NCBI GenBank assembly: GCA_023515795.1 | Contig: JALGPX010000010.1 | Coordinates: 78,395 to 142,394, forward strand | Direction of reading: 5' to 3' | DNA: 64,000 nucleotides | DNA from: Amoeboaphelidium occidentale | Lineage: Eukaryota; Aphelidiomycota; Aphelidea | Shown: positions 29,985-39,909 of the stretch, piece by piece | How positions within the stretch are numbered: position 1 is the stretch's first letter | How the letters are laid out: each line of letters opens with the position of its first letter | Made by a program: the position numbers and the translations under genes | Notes under the pieces: generated by a model | The model's input: the letters and a program-made list of their open reading frames with translations, nothing else | Told to the model about the DNA's origin: nothing | Database searches by the model: none

Positions 29985-31026
29985 TCAGCCATCCCTGTGG
30001 TATTTAAAGATTTCATGTCGAACGCTTCTCTTTAATGCTACAGATAATTTCTCATCATAGCGAGTCTCTATCTTTAAGTATGGATCCAATAAAGAGCAAG
30101 CTGTTTCATTCATCATCAAACTCTGCATGTGCCCATCACCATAAGAAGAAAACAGATTTGATGTCATTGCAGAATTAGGAATAAATCTAAAGAAAATCAT
30201 TGGATGGCGAGTAGACTGGAGTAATTTAACGGAATCTTTTGATAATGGAACACTTGCGACAACCATTCCGATAAGTTCCTCATTCAAGTCAAAATCAAAC
30301 GGGGGCTTCTCGCTACCACTTTNNNNNNNNNNNNNNNNNNNNNCCATCACCATAAGAAGAAAACAGATTTGATGTCATTGCAGAATTAGGAATAAATCTA
30401 AAGAAGATCATTGGATGGCGAGTAGACTGGAGTAATTTAACGGAATCTTTTGATAAGGGAACACTTGCGACAACCATTCCGATAAGTTCCTCATTCAAGT
30501 CAAAATCAAACGGGGGCTTCTCGCTACCACTTTTCAGTCCATCCAAAGTTCCGATTAATTCGCGTATAACTGTAACAGGGAGACTCTTTGACCTGTAGAA
30601 TTTGCATTGCCCAATGAATGGATACTTTTGAGGAATCTCAGTGAAACGACCATAAAAATCAATGCCCTTGTCTTTACCATGTTTCTTATGACCATTAACA
30701 CTTAAGCCATATTCCGGCGGTTGTAAAGCCTTGATGACTAAATGCTCATAATACTTTCCAAGAATCGTGCTACTTGATGCTGATATGTTCTTCTCCGTAA
30801 ATATCGCTTTATCAGCGTAAGGGAAATTATCATCCGTACCAGGTAATTGCGAGCCACCTGGGTACTCATCAAGGACTTTCTCATCAACTTCCGGAACATC
30901 AGAAGGTATTACGGGTTCAACTTTCTTGTGCGTTAACGAAGCATTCATAAAACGATCCATAATTCGTGCTCTACTGTCGCATCGTGAACTCTTGCTAAAG
31001 TATCCTTTACCCGTTCTCAGTATCAT
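29985..31026 (-). CDS. RRG7: RRG7-like mitochondrial restriction-endonuclease-fold protein (interrupted by an assembly gap)
   Basis: The gene starts at ATG 31026 with a basic presequence-like N-terminus and runs to the gap at 30343-30323. The far side of the gap repeats 190 bp already seen. Reading through a single copy gives one protein of about 276 aa. The nuclease-like core has GKYYEHLVIKAL, GKDKGIDFYGRF and FIGQCKFYRSKSLPVTVIRELIGTLDGL, which follow the PD-(D/E)xK pattern with Q-C-K in place of E-x-K, as in the DUF2034/RRG7 family. In yeast RRG7 is needed for respiratory growth and is linked to mitochondrial DNA or RNA maintenance. The break is an assembly artefact rather than a mutation. 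The ATG is 30 bp from the divergent ABCA start. Confidence 0.72.
30133..30533. repeat. Haplotype duplication across an N gap (190-bp direct copies)
   Basis: Bases 30133-30322 and 30344-30533 are direct copies separated by 21 N. I see two substitutions between them. They lie inside the RRG7-like gene, and a single copy restores the reading frame and a continuous protein. This fits two alleles placed end to end by the scaffolder, rather than a biological tandem duplication. Confidence 0.85.
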
Positions 31027-31056
31027 TCTTCTAGGTTCGGATAATGCTGAAGCTAA

Positions 31057-34000
31057 ATGGCGTTGTCGACTTTCGGAAGATCTGCCCCTTTATCAGAATT
31101 TTCGAATATGAAACTCTCCGCTTATGGCTATCAGCTTTTAGCCGTGCTTTACAAGAATGCACTGCTGTTAAGAAAGTCTAAACTGTTTCTGTTGGTGGCT
31201 GTCTTGTTTCCAGCAGTGGTGATACTGTTATTGGGGGTGATATCGAATTCTATCAAAACTGGCGCAAGCAAGGACGCACTTGCTGAATTCCCGTTGATAA
31301 AGAACTCTGTTGGTGCTGAACCGATTATTCTGGCGTATCCTCTGACTGATTATACGTCTGAAATTCTCAAGGGCGTTGCAAGACGACAGCAGCTGGATTA
31401 CAAGGGCGAACCTTCTGGACATGGCATTGATTTGGAATCATTTTCTGTTTACGCGTTTACGAATGAGACTGAGTATGTTTATCAGTTAATGTCTTACGCC
31501 AATGGTCCTGTGATTTATCACGCTATTGGTGTTCGTTTCGAAGAATCTTCTTATGTCAGGAATCAGTCTATTCATTACTCTGTGGTTGATTCCTATGATC
31601 CAAACTTTCATTTCACATACTCCAAGGATATTCAAGTGAGAAATGTTCACTTGTTATCTTTGCAACTGTCATTGGATTCCGCGATCATTGATGCGATTCC
31701 TGGTGGTGATGGCTCCGAAAGTATCAGTATTAATCCTGTTCTGAAGCCGTTCACCGCTCACAAGACACGCCAAGATGTTTATGAGATTCTGAACAAAGGC
31801 ATTGACTTGACTACAATTCTGGTTCACATATTCATTTCTTTGGCTTTTTTCCCGTTGGCGGTTCATGCGTTCCTCTCTATTGTTAATGAAAAGCAGAAGC
31901 GTTTGTTGGACCAGTATAGAAGAATTGGTGGTTATGAGTCAGTGTATTGGCTATCGTTCCACATACCATATTGGCTTCTAGTTATTCTAGCTTCTTTGCT
32001 TTCTGGAATTGCGCAAGTAATTGTTAACACTTATTCAAGTTATCATGGTTTTACGAATGCTGCAGTTGGTGCCATCATTTTGGTTAATATTTGTTCTGGT
32101 ATGGCTATTGTATCATTCTACATCATGTTGAGCTCAATTGTCAAGAGGCCCGCATTAGCAAACACTCTGATGATTATCGTCTTATGTTACACTGTCATTT
32201 CAATAATTACTTATCAGCTTCCTATTATGACTACGTCGTTCAAGTTCAGAGATCCAGCTATTGGGGTCGAAGCCGAGCTTGTTGCCACTTTTTGTTGCAT
32301 GCCTACGGATGAAAAACAAGGAACGCCACAAGCGATCAATGACTTTATCTTTCCGTGGTCTGCTACTTCTGCCGCATGGTGTGATATCACTAGAATTACC
32401 AATGGTAATGGAACATACAGAGGCCATTTCAGTATGAGTGATTTTGGTCGTTCCTACGGTCCATTTATAAACGAACAGGACGAGGCTGTTTACACTTCCA
32501 GCTTGGCAACAAAGTGCGGCTTAATGTTTTCGACTGCATTGATATTCTACGTTTTGGGATGGTATTTGGCTCAGGTATTGAGTGGAGAAGATGGTCTTAG
32601 ACGCCCATTCTGGTTTGTGTTTCTCCCTTCTTATTGGGGCTTGGAAATCAAGAAAGATCCTTTGTTCGAAGGTGATACCCTTGGAGCATTAAAAGAAAAA
32701 AGTAGGCAAGACCAGAGTATCATCTTGCATAAGCTTTCAAAATCTTTCAAGCAAGTCTCTGCATTGAAGGAATTAAGTTTGGAATTGAATGTAGGAAAGA
32801 TTTATGGTTTATTGGGTCAAAACGGTGCCGGTAAATCCACCATTGTTAATATTCTGAGTGGTTTAATGTCACCTTCTCACGGAAACGCTTTCTTGTTTGG
32901 TCATAGTATTACTACTGAGGTTAATGCTGTCCAAAGCATTATTGGCGTTTGCTCTCAAGATGATATTCTCTGGGATGATTTGAACGGCAGAGATCATGTT
33001 TGGGTTTATGGTCTTATCCGCGGACAGTTCCTGAAAAAGCATGACATTGACAATCATTTGGATCAAGTTGGTTTAGGTTCTTCCTCTGGTGACTCTGTTA
33101 AGTCAACAAAAGAATATAGTGGCGGAATGAAAAGACGTCTTAGTCTTCTTTTGTCAACGATCGGTAATGATCATGTAAAGCTCTTCCTGCTTGATGAGCC
33201 TACAACTGGAGTTGATCCTCTGAATCGTCGTTATAGTTGGAACCTGATTAAGAATATGAAGAGAAACAGGATTGTAGTATTGACAACTCATAGCATGGAA
33301 GAGGCTGACGCTCTATCTGATTACATTGAGATTATGCATAACGGTCAATTGAAGGCATCAGGAACCAGTTTGTTCTTGAAGAATCGTTTTGGTAATGGCT
33401 ATCAGTTGACCATCACTCTTGCCCATTCGCCCGAAACTTTAGAGGATGATAAGATATCGATTTTGTCTAATATTATTACAAAGATGATGCCAGAAGCAGA
33501 GATTTTGAAGAATGCTGGAAATCTATTGATGGTTGGCATAAAACAGTCGCTCATCAAGAAGCTTCCATCATTGCTTCGTAAACTTGAATTGGAAGTGCCA
33601 GGATCGGACTGGGGAATATCAAACGCTACTTTGGAACAAGTTTTCATGAAACTAGTCGATATAAACACAACTGTTAACTCAACAACAGAGGGCGAGTTCG
33701 ACCAAAAAGAGGAGGACCAAACTGTTTATTGCTCTCTTTGTACCAAGAGACAGGCTGAAGTGGTTCAACTGTTTACCAAAGGTGGAGTATCGGTTTACGT
33801 TTCTGGTGTCTTGTGTAAGGCATGTGCTGAAAATGCGAATGGTGCCGATTCCGATCCCGAACAAATTGAAACTTTGGTTGTACAAGATCCAGAAGATGCA
33901 AATGATGTGCTTGATTCTGAGGACTCTGTGGTTTTGGAACCTCTCGAAGTTCCAAATGCTTTCAACGAGCATGGAGAGACTCATTCAAACACTATAATCG

Positions 34001-37000
34001 AAAATTCAAACAAAGTTTCAAAGGTTGACAGAAGGAAGACGAGCTTTCTCTCTCAAACTAAGGCCATTATAATGAAAAACTTCACTTTACAATCTAAACA
34101 GAGATGTAGCAATGTTATCATTATCTTGTTGGCTATTGCATGTTATATATTAATAGCTGTATTTCTGGGTGAGAACAGAACGAAAACTATTTCATCAAAG
34201 ATGTGCAGTCACGGAAAATGGCCTAAATCAAGATTTTCACATGATTCTACTGATTATTGCGATGCATCAAAAATTGTAACACTTCTGAACGAAAAGTATT
34301 ACTCTACATGTTCGTCTAAGAATGACGATGTTGTTGTGGATGATAAGCGATTTTGTATTAACTCAGACTTCATCACTTATCCTGTCGGACAGTTTGAGCG
34401 TTTCGTTTTTAGAAACTGTTCATTCAACAATTACTATCCTTATTGTAACTCCATAAAGGATCGTGGCAAAATATTCTATCATGATGCATCCGGAGCATTC
34501 ACAAGAGCTTATGATAATTATGGAAAGAAAGAAGTTTTGTATAATGAAAAGAACGTGGTTCTTGGTATGAGAAATATCGACAAATCCGTGGATGACATTG
34601 TGTTCAAGTCACAAATTGAAGGCAGTTTGGAGACTCACGAAAAATCTACATGCACCAAATTTTACGGAATCCCAGCAAACCACACCGAATCTAAAACACC
34701 AGTCAAAGACCTGATTGAGAATTATCCCGAATATGGTTTGGAATTTATTGAATTCACCAAGGAAAAGATTTCTGTCAACATTCTTGATTACTCTGGAACT
34801 TATCCATTTGTCGGGGTTTACGTTTCTGGAGACAAATCGTGCCAGAAGTACGGCGTTTCTGCATCTAGTTGGCCCGGTGAAGATCATTATTTCTCCGTCA
34901 TGAGCTCTTTGACGACCTTGTTATACAGAGAAAAAATGGACAGTCCTCATGTGTCTATCTATCCTAGCTACCACAGTTTTGCTGCGTATTCATCTGGAGT
35001 TATTGGTAAAATACAGGAATTGAGTTGGCGTGATTATAAAGGGCCTGAGATCTCATTGTTATTTTTGGTTACATTTACAATGTTGGCTTCGTTCTTATTC
35101 TTTCCATTCTTTTGTAATACATTGGTTATGGAACGTCAATCTCGCTTGTTTGATTCTATGAAGATCCAAGGTCTCAAGGCACCAGCTTATTGGTTTGGCA
35201 ATTACTTGTATTTCATGACCTGCTCCATGATTTTGAACATCTTGTCAATGATTTTATTGTATTCCATGGATCTTGGAGAAATAAGACAAGTCTCAGTTGG
35301 ATGGACATTTCTTCTCTTCCTAGTATGGAGTCATTCTCAAGTGGGTCAAGCTTCTTTGCTGACGTCGCTTTTGTTAAAGAGACCGAAAACTGCTTTCATA
35401 GTGTCATTCCTTTACGCTCTTGGCTGTTCGCTTGGTATCGGCCTAGCTGTTTTGTTTTCTGGCTACACATCGTTTGCAACGGAAAGCGCATTCTTCGCTC
35501 CAATTGCATTTGCATTGTCGATCAGCAGGGTCTTTGAGGGTGTTATCGATACTTATTTCCACTTGCTTGTTCTAGTTTATTTGCTTGTTTGCGGAACTGT
35601 GTATTTGGTCGTGGGAATTTATTTACATCACACAATCTCTTCTACAGAGGAGGGGTCTTTTGCTGATGGAATCTTATTTTTCGTTCCAAAAGTTATTCGA
35701 AAGTTTGTTTATGGCATCTTTGTTGGGCTTTATCGCAAACTATTCTCCAGCGTGCATTCAAGCTACTTCATGGTCAGTAATGAAGAGGATGAACATTCTT
35801 CAATCTTGAATGAAGATAAGGATGTAATTGCAGAAAGAAATCGTGTCTTGGAGAGTAGCCACAAGTTTGCAATCAAAATCTTACACTTAACCAAATACTT
35901 CAACTTACCTAACGGAACCAAGAAAAAAGTTTTAAAAGATCTTTCCTTAGGTCTCGATTTTGGGGAATGTTTTGGTTTACTTGGACTTAATGGATGTGGT
36001 AAATCAACGTTGTTAAACATTATCACGGGAATGCTTGATTCAAATGGAGGGCTCATCAGGATCGCTGGTCAGTCGTTGGGAAATATTGTCAACGATATTC
36101 ACCAGTACATCGCCATTTGTCCTCAGTTCGATTATGTCTGGGACGAGATGACCGTGGAAGAACATTTAATTTTCTTCGCCAGACTTCGTGGATGTCCTGG
36201 CAGAGAGTTGAAAGCGTGGGTTCAGAAAGCAGCGGAGCAGGTCAAGTTAGACGGAGACGCATTCCATTTGAAGGCTTCAAGATTGAGTGGTGGAATGAGG
36301 AGAAGACTCTCGATTGCAATTTCTTTAATTGGAGATTGCCCGATTCTTCTACTTGATGAACCGTCCACTGGATTAGATATTAATAACAGAGCCCAAATCT
36401 GGAAGATAATTGACTCTTTGAAGGACGGTTCTCGACTTGTTGTGATGACGACTCATTCGCTAGAAGAAGCTGACGCCCTGGCAACAAGAATCGGCGTTTT
36501 GGCTGATGGAGGCCTTAAGTGTATTGGAACGCAGTTGCATTTGAAGAACCGTTTTGGAGATGGTTATTTGTTGTCTTTCAGAGTACAGGCTCATGCTCTA
36601 GCGGATAGTCTTGAAGAGAACACTACAGGTGCTTCCAGTTGTTCTGATGATCGGATTACTGCTATCGAACGTGCTATTTTGCAAGAGTTGACTTCTTATG
36701 TGAGAAATGATCTTTTTGCTACTGCAGAATGTGTTTCGAAGCATAAAGATGCCCATGGATTTGAATCTTCTATGGTTTTTGATACAACTACTCAAATCAT
36801 CGAATCCACCAGAAGTGCTCCGACTTATCATTCTGCTGTGACAAAGTCATCACAGTCTTCAATATGCTCATGGATGTTCACGGCATATTTTAGAATTTCT
36901 ATGGATTCAAGAGGAAAATTGGGTGACATTTTCATCAAATGCGATAACTTGGTGTCAAAAGATCGCACAATGAATCTGAAGCGCATAACAGAAGAAGGCC

Positions 37001-37074
37001 ACGAACATAATGTCGTATCCTGGGGCTTAAATCAACCGTCTTTGGAAGATGTGTTCCTGAAGGTAACGAAGTAG
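31057..37074 (+). CDS. ABCA-subfamily full-length ABC transporter with inserted zinc-finger-like motif
   Basis: Single exon, 2005 aa, starting 30 bp from the RRG7-like ATG. The architecture is TMD1-NBD1-linker-TMD2-NBD2. TMD1 opens with a helix near 35-60 and a large extracytosolic loop. NBD1 (about 555-770) has GQNGAGKST, an SGGMKRRLSLLL signature and LLDEPTTGVDP. NBD2 (about 1600-1830) has GLNGCGKST, LSGGMRRRLSIA and LLDEPSTGLDI. Both have the post-Walker-B H-loop (TTHSMEEADA, TTHSLEEADA), so both ATP sites look intact. The C-terminus ends SLEDVFLKVTK with a TAG stop, as in ABCA proteins. The family moves lipids across membranes. A four-cysteine motif sits between NBD1 and TMD2 (separate entry). 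Substrate and compartment are unknown. Length is normal for ABCA (1600-2400 aa). Confidence 0.95.
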   Translation: MALSTFGRSAPLSEFSNMKLSAYGYQLLAVLYKNALLLRKSKLFLLVAVLFPAVVILLLGVISNSIKTGASKDALAEFPLIKNSVGAEPIILAYPLTDYTSEILKGVARRQQLDYKGEPSGHGIDLESFSVYAFTNETEYVYQLMSYANGPVIYHAIGVRFEESSYVRNQSIHYSVVDSYDPNFHFTYSKDIQVRNVHLLSLQLSLDSAIIDAIPGGDGSESISINPVLKPFTAHKTRQDVYEILNKGIDLTTILVHIFISLAFFPLAVHAFLSIVNEKQKRLLDQYRRIGGYESVYWLSFHIPYWLLVILASLLSGIAQVIVNTYSSYHGFTNAAVGAIILVNICSGMAIVSFYIMLSSIVKRPALANTLMIIVLCYTVISIITYQLPIMTTSFKFRDPAIGVEAELVATFCCMPTDEKQGTPQAINDFIFPWSATSAAWCDITRITNGNGTYRGHFSMSDFGRSYGPFINEQDEAVYTSSLATKCGLMFSTALIFYVLGWYLAQVLSGEDGLRRPFWFVFLPSYWGLEIKKDPLFEGDTLGALKEKSRQDQSIILHKLSKSFKQVSALKELSLELNVGKIYGLLGQNGAGKSTIVNILSGLMSPSHGNAFLFGHSITTEVNAVQSIIGVCSQDDILWDDLNGRDHVWVYGLIRGQFLKKHDIDNHLDQVGLGSSSGDSVKSTKEYSGGMKRRLSLLLSTIGNDHVKLFLLDEPTTGVDPLNRRYSWNLIKNMKRNRIVVLTTHSMEEADALSDYIEIMHNGQLKASGTSLFLKNRFGNGYQLTITLAHSPETLEDDKISILSNIITKMMPEAEILKNAGNLLMVGIKQSLIKKLPSLLRKLELEVPGSDWGISNATLEQVFMKLVDINTTVNSTTEGEFDQKEEDQTVYCSLCTKRQAEVVQLFTKGGVSVYVSGVLCKACAENANGADSDPEQIETLVVQDPEDANDVLDSEDSVVLEPLEVPNAFNEHGETHSNTIIENSNKVSKVDRRKTSFLSQTKAIIMKNFTLQSKQRCSNVIIILLAIACYILIAVFLGENRTKTISSKMCSHGKWPKSRFSHDSTDYCDASKIVTLLNEKYYSTCSSKNDDVVVDDKRFCINSDFITYPVGQFERFVFRNCSFNNYYPYCNSIKDRGKIFYHDASGAFTRAYDNYGKKEVLYNEKNVVLGMRNIDKSVDDIVFKSQIEGSLETHEKSTCTKFYGIPANHTESKTPVKDLIENYPEYGLEFIEFTKEKISVNILDYSGTYPFVGVYVSGDKSCQKYGVSASSWPGEDHYFSVMSSLTTLLYREKMDSPHVSIYPSYHSFAAYSSGVIGKIQELSWRDYKGPEISLLFLVTFTMLASFLFFPFFCNTLVMERQSRLFDSMKIQGLKAPAYWFGNYLYFMTCSMILNILSMILLYSMDLGEIRQVSVGWTFLLFLVWSHSQVGQASLLTSLLLKRPKTAFIVSFLYALGCSLGIGLAVLFSGYTSFATESAFFAPIAFALSISRVFEGVIDTYFHLLVLVYLLVCGTVYLVVGIYLHHTISSTEEGSFADGILFFVPKVIRKFVYGIFVGLYRKLFSSVHSSYFMVSNEEDEHSSILNEDKDVIAERNRVLESSHKFAIKILHLTKYFNLPNGTKKKVLKDLSLGLDFGECFGLLGLNGCGKSTLLNIITGMLDSNGGLIRIAGQSLGNIVNDIHQYIAICPQFDYVWDEMTVEEHLIFFARLRGCPGRELKAWVQKAAEQVKLDGDAFHLKASRLSGGMRRRLSIAISLIGDCPILLLDEPSTGLDINNRAQIWKIIDSLKDGSRLVVMTTHSLEEADALATRIGVLADGGLKCIGTQLHLKNRFGDGYLLSFRVQAHALADSLEENTTGASSCSDDRITAIERAILQELTSYVRNDLFATAECVSKHKDAHGFESSMVFDTTTQIIESTRSAPTYHSAVTKSSQSSICSWMFTAYFRISMDSRGKLGDIFIKCDNLVSKDRTMNLKRITEEGHEHNVVSWGLNQPSLEDVFLKVTK
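33727..33825 (+). other. ClpX-like C4 zinc-finger motif inside the ABCA linker
   Basis: Residues 891-923 of the transporter read Y-C-S-L-C-T-K-R-Q-A-E-V-V-x-L..GG-V-S-V-Y..L-C-K-A-C, that is C-x2-C-x24-C-x2-C (cysteines 892, 895, 920, 923). The ClpX zinc-binding domain (PF06689) has the same order CSFCGKSQ-x-EV-x-x-L-x-x-G..VY-x-C-x-x-C, but with about 18 residues between the pairs. An acidic low-complexity stretch follows. Zinc binding is inferred. Confidence 0.6.
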
Positions 37075-37186
37075 TTATTTGAAAATAAAAAAATCAAATC
37101 AGTTTGGTTTCCATGGTTACCATTTGTTAACAGAAATACATGCTTCCCGTGAATCGCATCATATTCATTTTGAATAAGTGAGAAAG

Positions 37187-39742
37187 ATGCCTAGAAAAGA
37201 CCGGCAGAATTATGTATCACTTGAAATGATACCATCGGAAGATGAAGGCGCCAAAGCAACATCAAAGGAAGTCAATGATCGTCTTGAAGAACAGATCAAG
37301 ATTCCGCATGAAACTAAGAAAGACACACACATGTACAAAGTTGGGATTGCGCTCTTGACTGCTTTGGTGATCATACTACTGGCTATTCTAGCTGGAATGG
37401 TTTCAAACGGTCGCATTACAAACCTTCCATTCGGAAACTACGACAAATCTTTATGCACTAGTTCTCAATGCGCAAAAGTTGCTGGTGGCTTTATTCGCAA
37501 TATGGACACATCTGCAAAGCCCTGCACCAATTTCTTTAGATTTGCATGTGGTGGCTACGTCAAAGAGACAAAACCTGATGGTGGCTTCATGGCATTGTCA
37601 ATCGAGACATATCTAGATCGCCGTTTCAGAAAGATTATGAACATGGACCCTTCTCTTACGAAACTACGCGAGTTCATAAGAGGCAACAAGATACATCGTG
37701 ACATTTATGCAAAGCTAAAGAAGAGTACAAGTTGGTGCGAGAAATTATCTACAGCCTATGGTTCAGCTGCACAATCATACGGCGATGATGTCAATTCGTT
37801 AAGAATGCAACCAAATCTCACCAGTCCATCATACAAAGATCGGTTACAGAACGTTCTCGAACATTTTGGCCTCGCTGATGGAAGCAACAGTTTCAAGTAC
37901 GGTGATTATGGCGATTTTGGTCAGAACAATTATGGCGATACTGCTGACTTCCAAAAAGACTATGTACCAGATTCATACTATGCCGCAGAGTTCTACTATG
38001 ATTACGACGTTCCTAACGGACAATGCTTAAACAAGAATATTGGAAAAGTCAAGTACGATCGCACTTTATACACTTTACCAGCTCTCGAAGTACTAAACTG
38101 GTTCCTTTTCCTAGACCTAGATGTACAGTATACACCTCAAATGCAATTGACACTTCTTGTTCAACATCCTTCATACAAACTCATTGGTCAGATGAAATCA
38201 TTGCTAGCGCAGCGATTCACTACTTTCATGAGCAAGGTGTTCTGTCTGAAGACTGATCAAATTCAAATAACAAGGACCAAAATTTCACAATTTTACGACA
38301 AAATACAGCAGGCATTGTCACTGCCGCGAAATAGGAACGAAACAATTTCGATTGCACAATTATCAACAAGTTATCCGGCTTTACTGACATGGAACTCAGT
38401 TCTTGACAGACTTGGTTTGAAAGATGTCGCAGAAACGGAGAAAGTTATAGTTTATCCGAATATTATGCAAGCTCTGAACGAGGCATTCAAAACAGTAGAG
38501 AAGGAAACATTGTTGTACGAAGTATTGTTTTCTGCGCCTTATCTTGCTGCAGGTGTTGTTAATGACCCTGCATCGCAGAATCAATTAAATGGGCATTCAT
38601 CAAAACTACAAATTCTTCAAAAGTATGGTAGAAACAAAATGCCAGCAGTTTCCAACTTAAATGATGATATTGTACAATACTGCTTAATCACTACAATGAC
38701 GCAGTTTCAGCCTGCACTTGCAAAATGGTACTCAATTGCGTATGAAGAAGATTATGGCCGGACTGCAAGTATTGCGAATAATATGGTGAATGATATAAAT
38801 GATTCATTCTCTTCAAGAATTAAAAGCAACGAGATGCTCGATATCGAATCCAAGAAGAGTGTTCAAGATAAGCTTTCTAATCTGAGAAAAGTTATCGGAT
38901 ATCCTTCAGTTTTTGACGATGATGCGACATTGGAGAAGTTGTACAAGAACTATCATCCAGGACATTTCTTGACTTGGGACGAATGGCTTATGAAAGCATT
39001 GTATATATTATACAAGAACATCCCTGATATATCTCTGGTGCAACTTCTGTTCTCACTTGAACCTTATATCTTTGTATCGCCAAATGCATTCTACATTCCA
39101 GACTTCAATTTTATCTGGATTGGAATTCCAGCAATGTTTCCTCCTTGGTTCTCGGCAGACTACCCGACATATATGAATTATGGCTCTCTTGGAATGATTA
39201 TTGGTCATGAAATCACTCATGGGTTTGACAGTTCAGGAGTCTTTTTTGACAAGTATGGTAAATCAGTGCCAAGCTCGTTCCTTACACAGGAATCACTTCA
39301 GCGATACTTGCAACAACAAAAATGCTTTATCGACTATTACAGCAAACAAACCTTTGGCGGTATCAAAGTTAATGGTTCCAGAACCCTAGCAGAGAACTTG
39401 GCAGATAATGGCGGAATTAAAACATCTTTGGATGCTTACAAGAAACGAATGCGATCTGATGGAATACCATTCGGCGTTAATTCAACACTCCCTGGCCTGA
39501 CAAATTACACAGATTTACAACTTTACTATCTCAGCACCGCTCAAACATTCTGTTCTTCCGTTAACCAGAAGAATCTCGCAAGATACATGTCTGATGTTCA
39601 TACAGTTGATCCTATAAGAATGAATGCCATGTTTGCTTTAGATGAAAATTTCTCTGCTGCATGGCAGTGTCCATCTACATCTCCAATGAACCCAGCAAAT
39701 AAGTGTCAATTCTGGAAGCGCGATCAAATATCAAAAGAATAG
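37187..39742 (+). CDS. M13 (neprilysin/ECE) family zinc metallopeptidase
   Basis: Single exon, 851 aa from ATG 37187. A short cytosolic N-terminus is followed by a membrane anchor (about 47-72), giving a type II ectoenzyme. The zinc motif is HEITH at 674-678 and the third ligand lies in ENLADNGG (Glu 736, Asp 740). The substrate-binding NAFY motif precedes it (NAFYIPDFNF), and the C-terminus ends KCQFW, matching the C-x-x-W end of the family. The early cysteines in CTNFFRFACGGYVKE are typical of M13. All catalytic residues are present. An unusual Tyr/Asp/Gly-rich insert near residues 240-275 has no counterpart that I recall in neprilysin. Substrates are probably short extracellular peptides. 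Confidence 0.92.
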   Translation: MPRKDRQNYVSLEMIPSEDEGAKATSKEVNDRLEEQIKIPHETKKDTHMYKVGIALLTALVIILLAILAGMVSNGRITNLPFGNYDKSLCTSSQCAKVAGGFIRNMDTSAKPCTNFFRFACGGYVKETKPDGGFMALSIETYLDRRFRKIMNMDPSLTKLREFIRGNKIHRDIYAKLKKSTSWCEKLSTAYGSAAQSYGDDVNSLRMQPNLTSPSYKDRLQNVLEHFGLADGSNSFKYGDYGDFGQNNYGDTADFQKDYVPDSYYAAEFYYDYDVPNGQCLNKNIGKVKYDRTLYTLPALEVLNWFLFLDLDVQYTPQMQLTLLVQHPSYKLIGQMKSLLAQRFTTFMSKVFCLKTDQIQITRTKISQFYDKIQQALSLPRNRNETISIAQLSTSYPALLTWNSVLDRLGLKDVAETEKVIVYPNIMQALNEAFKTVEKETLLYEVLFSAPYLAAGVVNDPASQNQLNGHSSKLQILQKYGRNKMPAVSNLNDDIVQYCLITTMTQFQPALAKWYSIAYEEDYGRTASIANNMVNDINDSFSSRIKSNEMLDIESKKSVQDKLSNLRKVIGYPSVFDDDATLEKLYKNYHPGHFLTWDEWLMKALYILYKNIPDISLVQLLFSLEPYIFVSPNAFYIPDFNFIWIGIPAMFPPWFSADYPTYMNYGSLGMIIGHEITHGFDSSGVFFDKYGKSVPSSFLTQESLQRYLQQQKCFIDYYSKQTFGGIKVNGSRTLAENLADNGGIKTSLDAYKKRMRSDGIPFGVNSTLPGLTNYTDLQLYYLSTAQTFCSSVNQKNLARYMSDVHTVDPIRMNAMFALDENFSAAWQCPSTSPMNPANKCQFWKRDQISKE

Positions 39743-39909
39743 CGATTTAAACAGAGAAATAGTGACATTTATATTGCAGAAACTTAATAAAGTTTTGTTA
39801 CAGATGAGAACATGTTTTATTATCCCTACAACCTTCTGGAATCAAGCAACAATTCCGAGGATCGGCACAGACAACAACTTCTCGTTTCTCGGCCGTCAAC
39901 AAACAGAAA

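Noticed and set aside
29985-30353. A separate 122-codon gene left of the gap at 30.3 kb
   Set aside because: It is the C-terminal part of the RRG7-like gene plus a duplicated 190-bp allele segment; its upstream residues come from the N gap.
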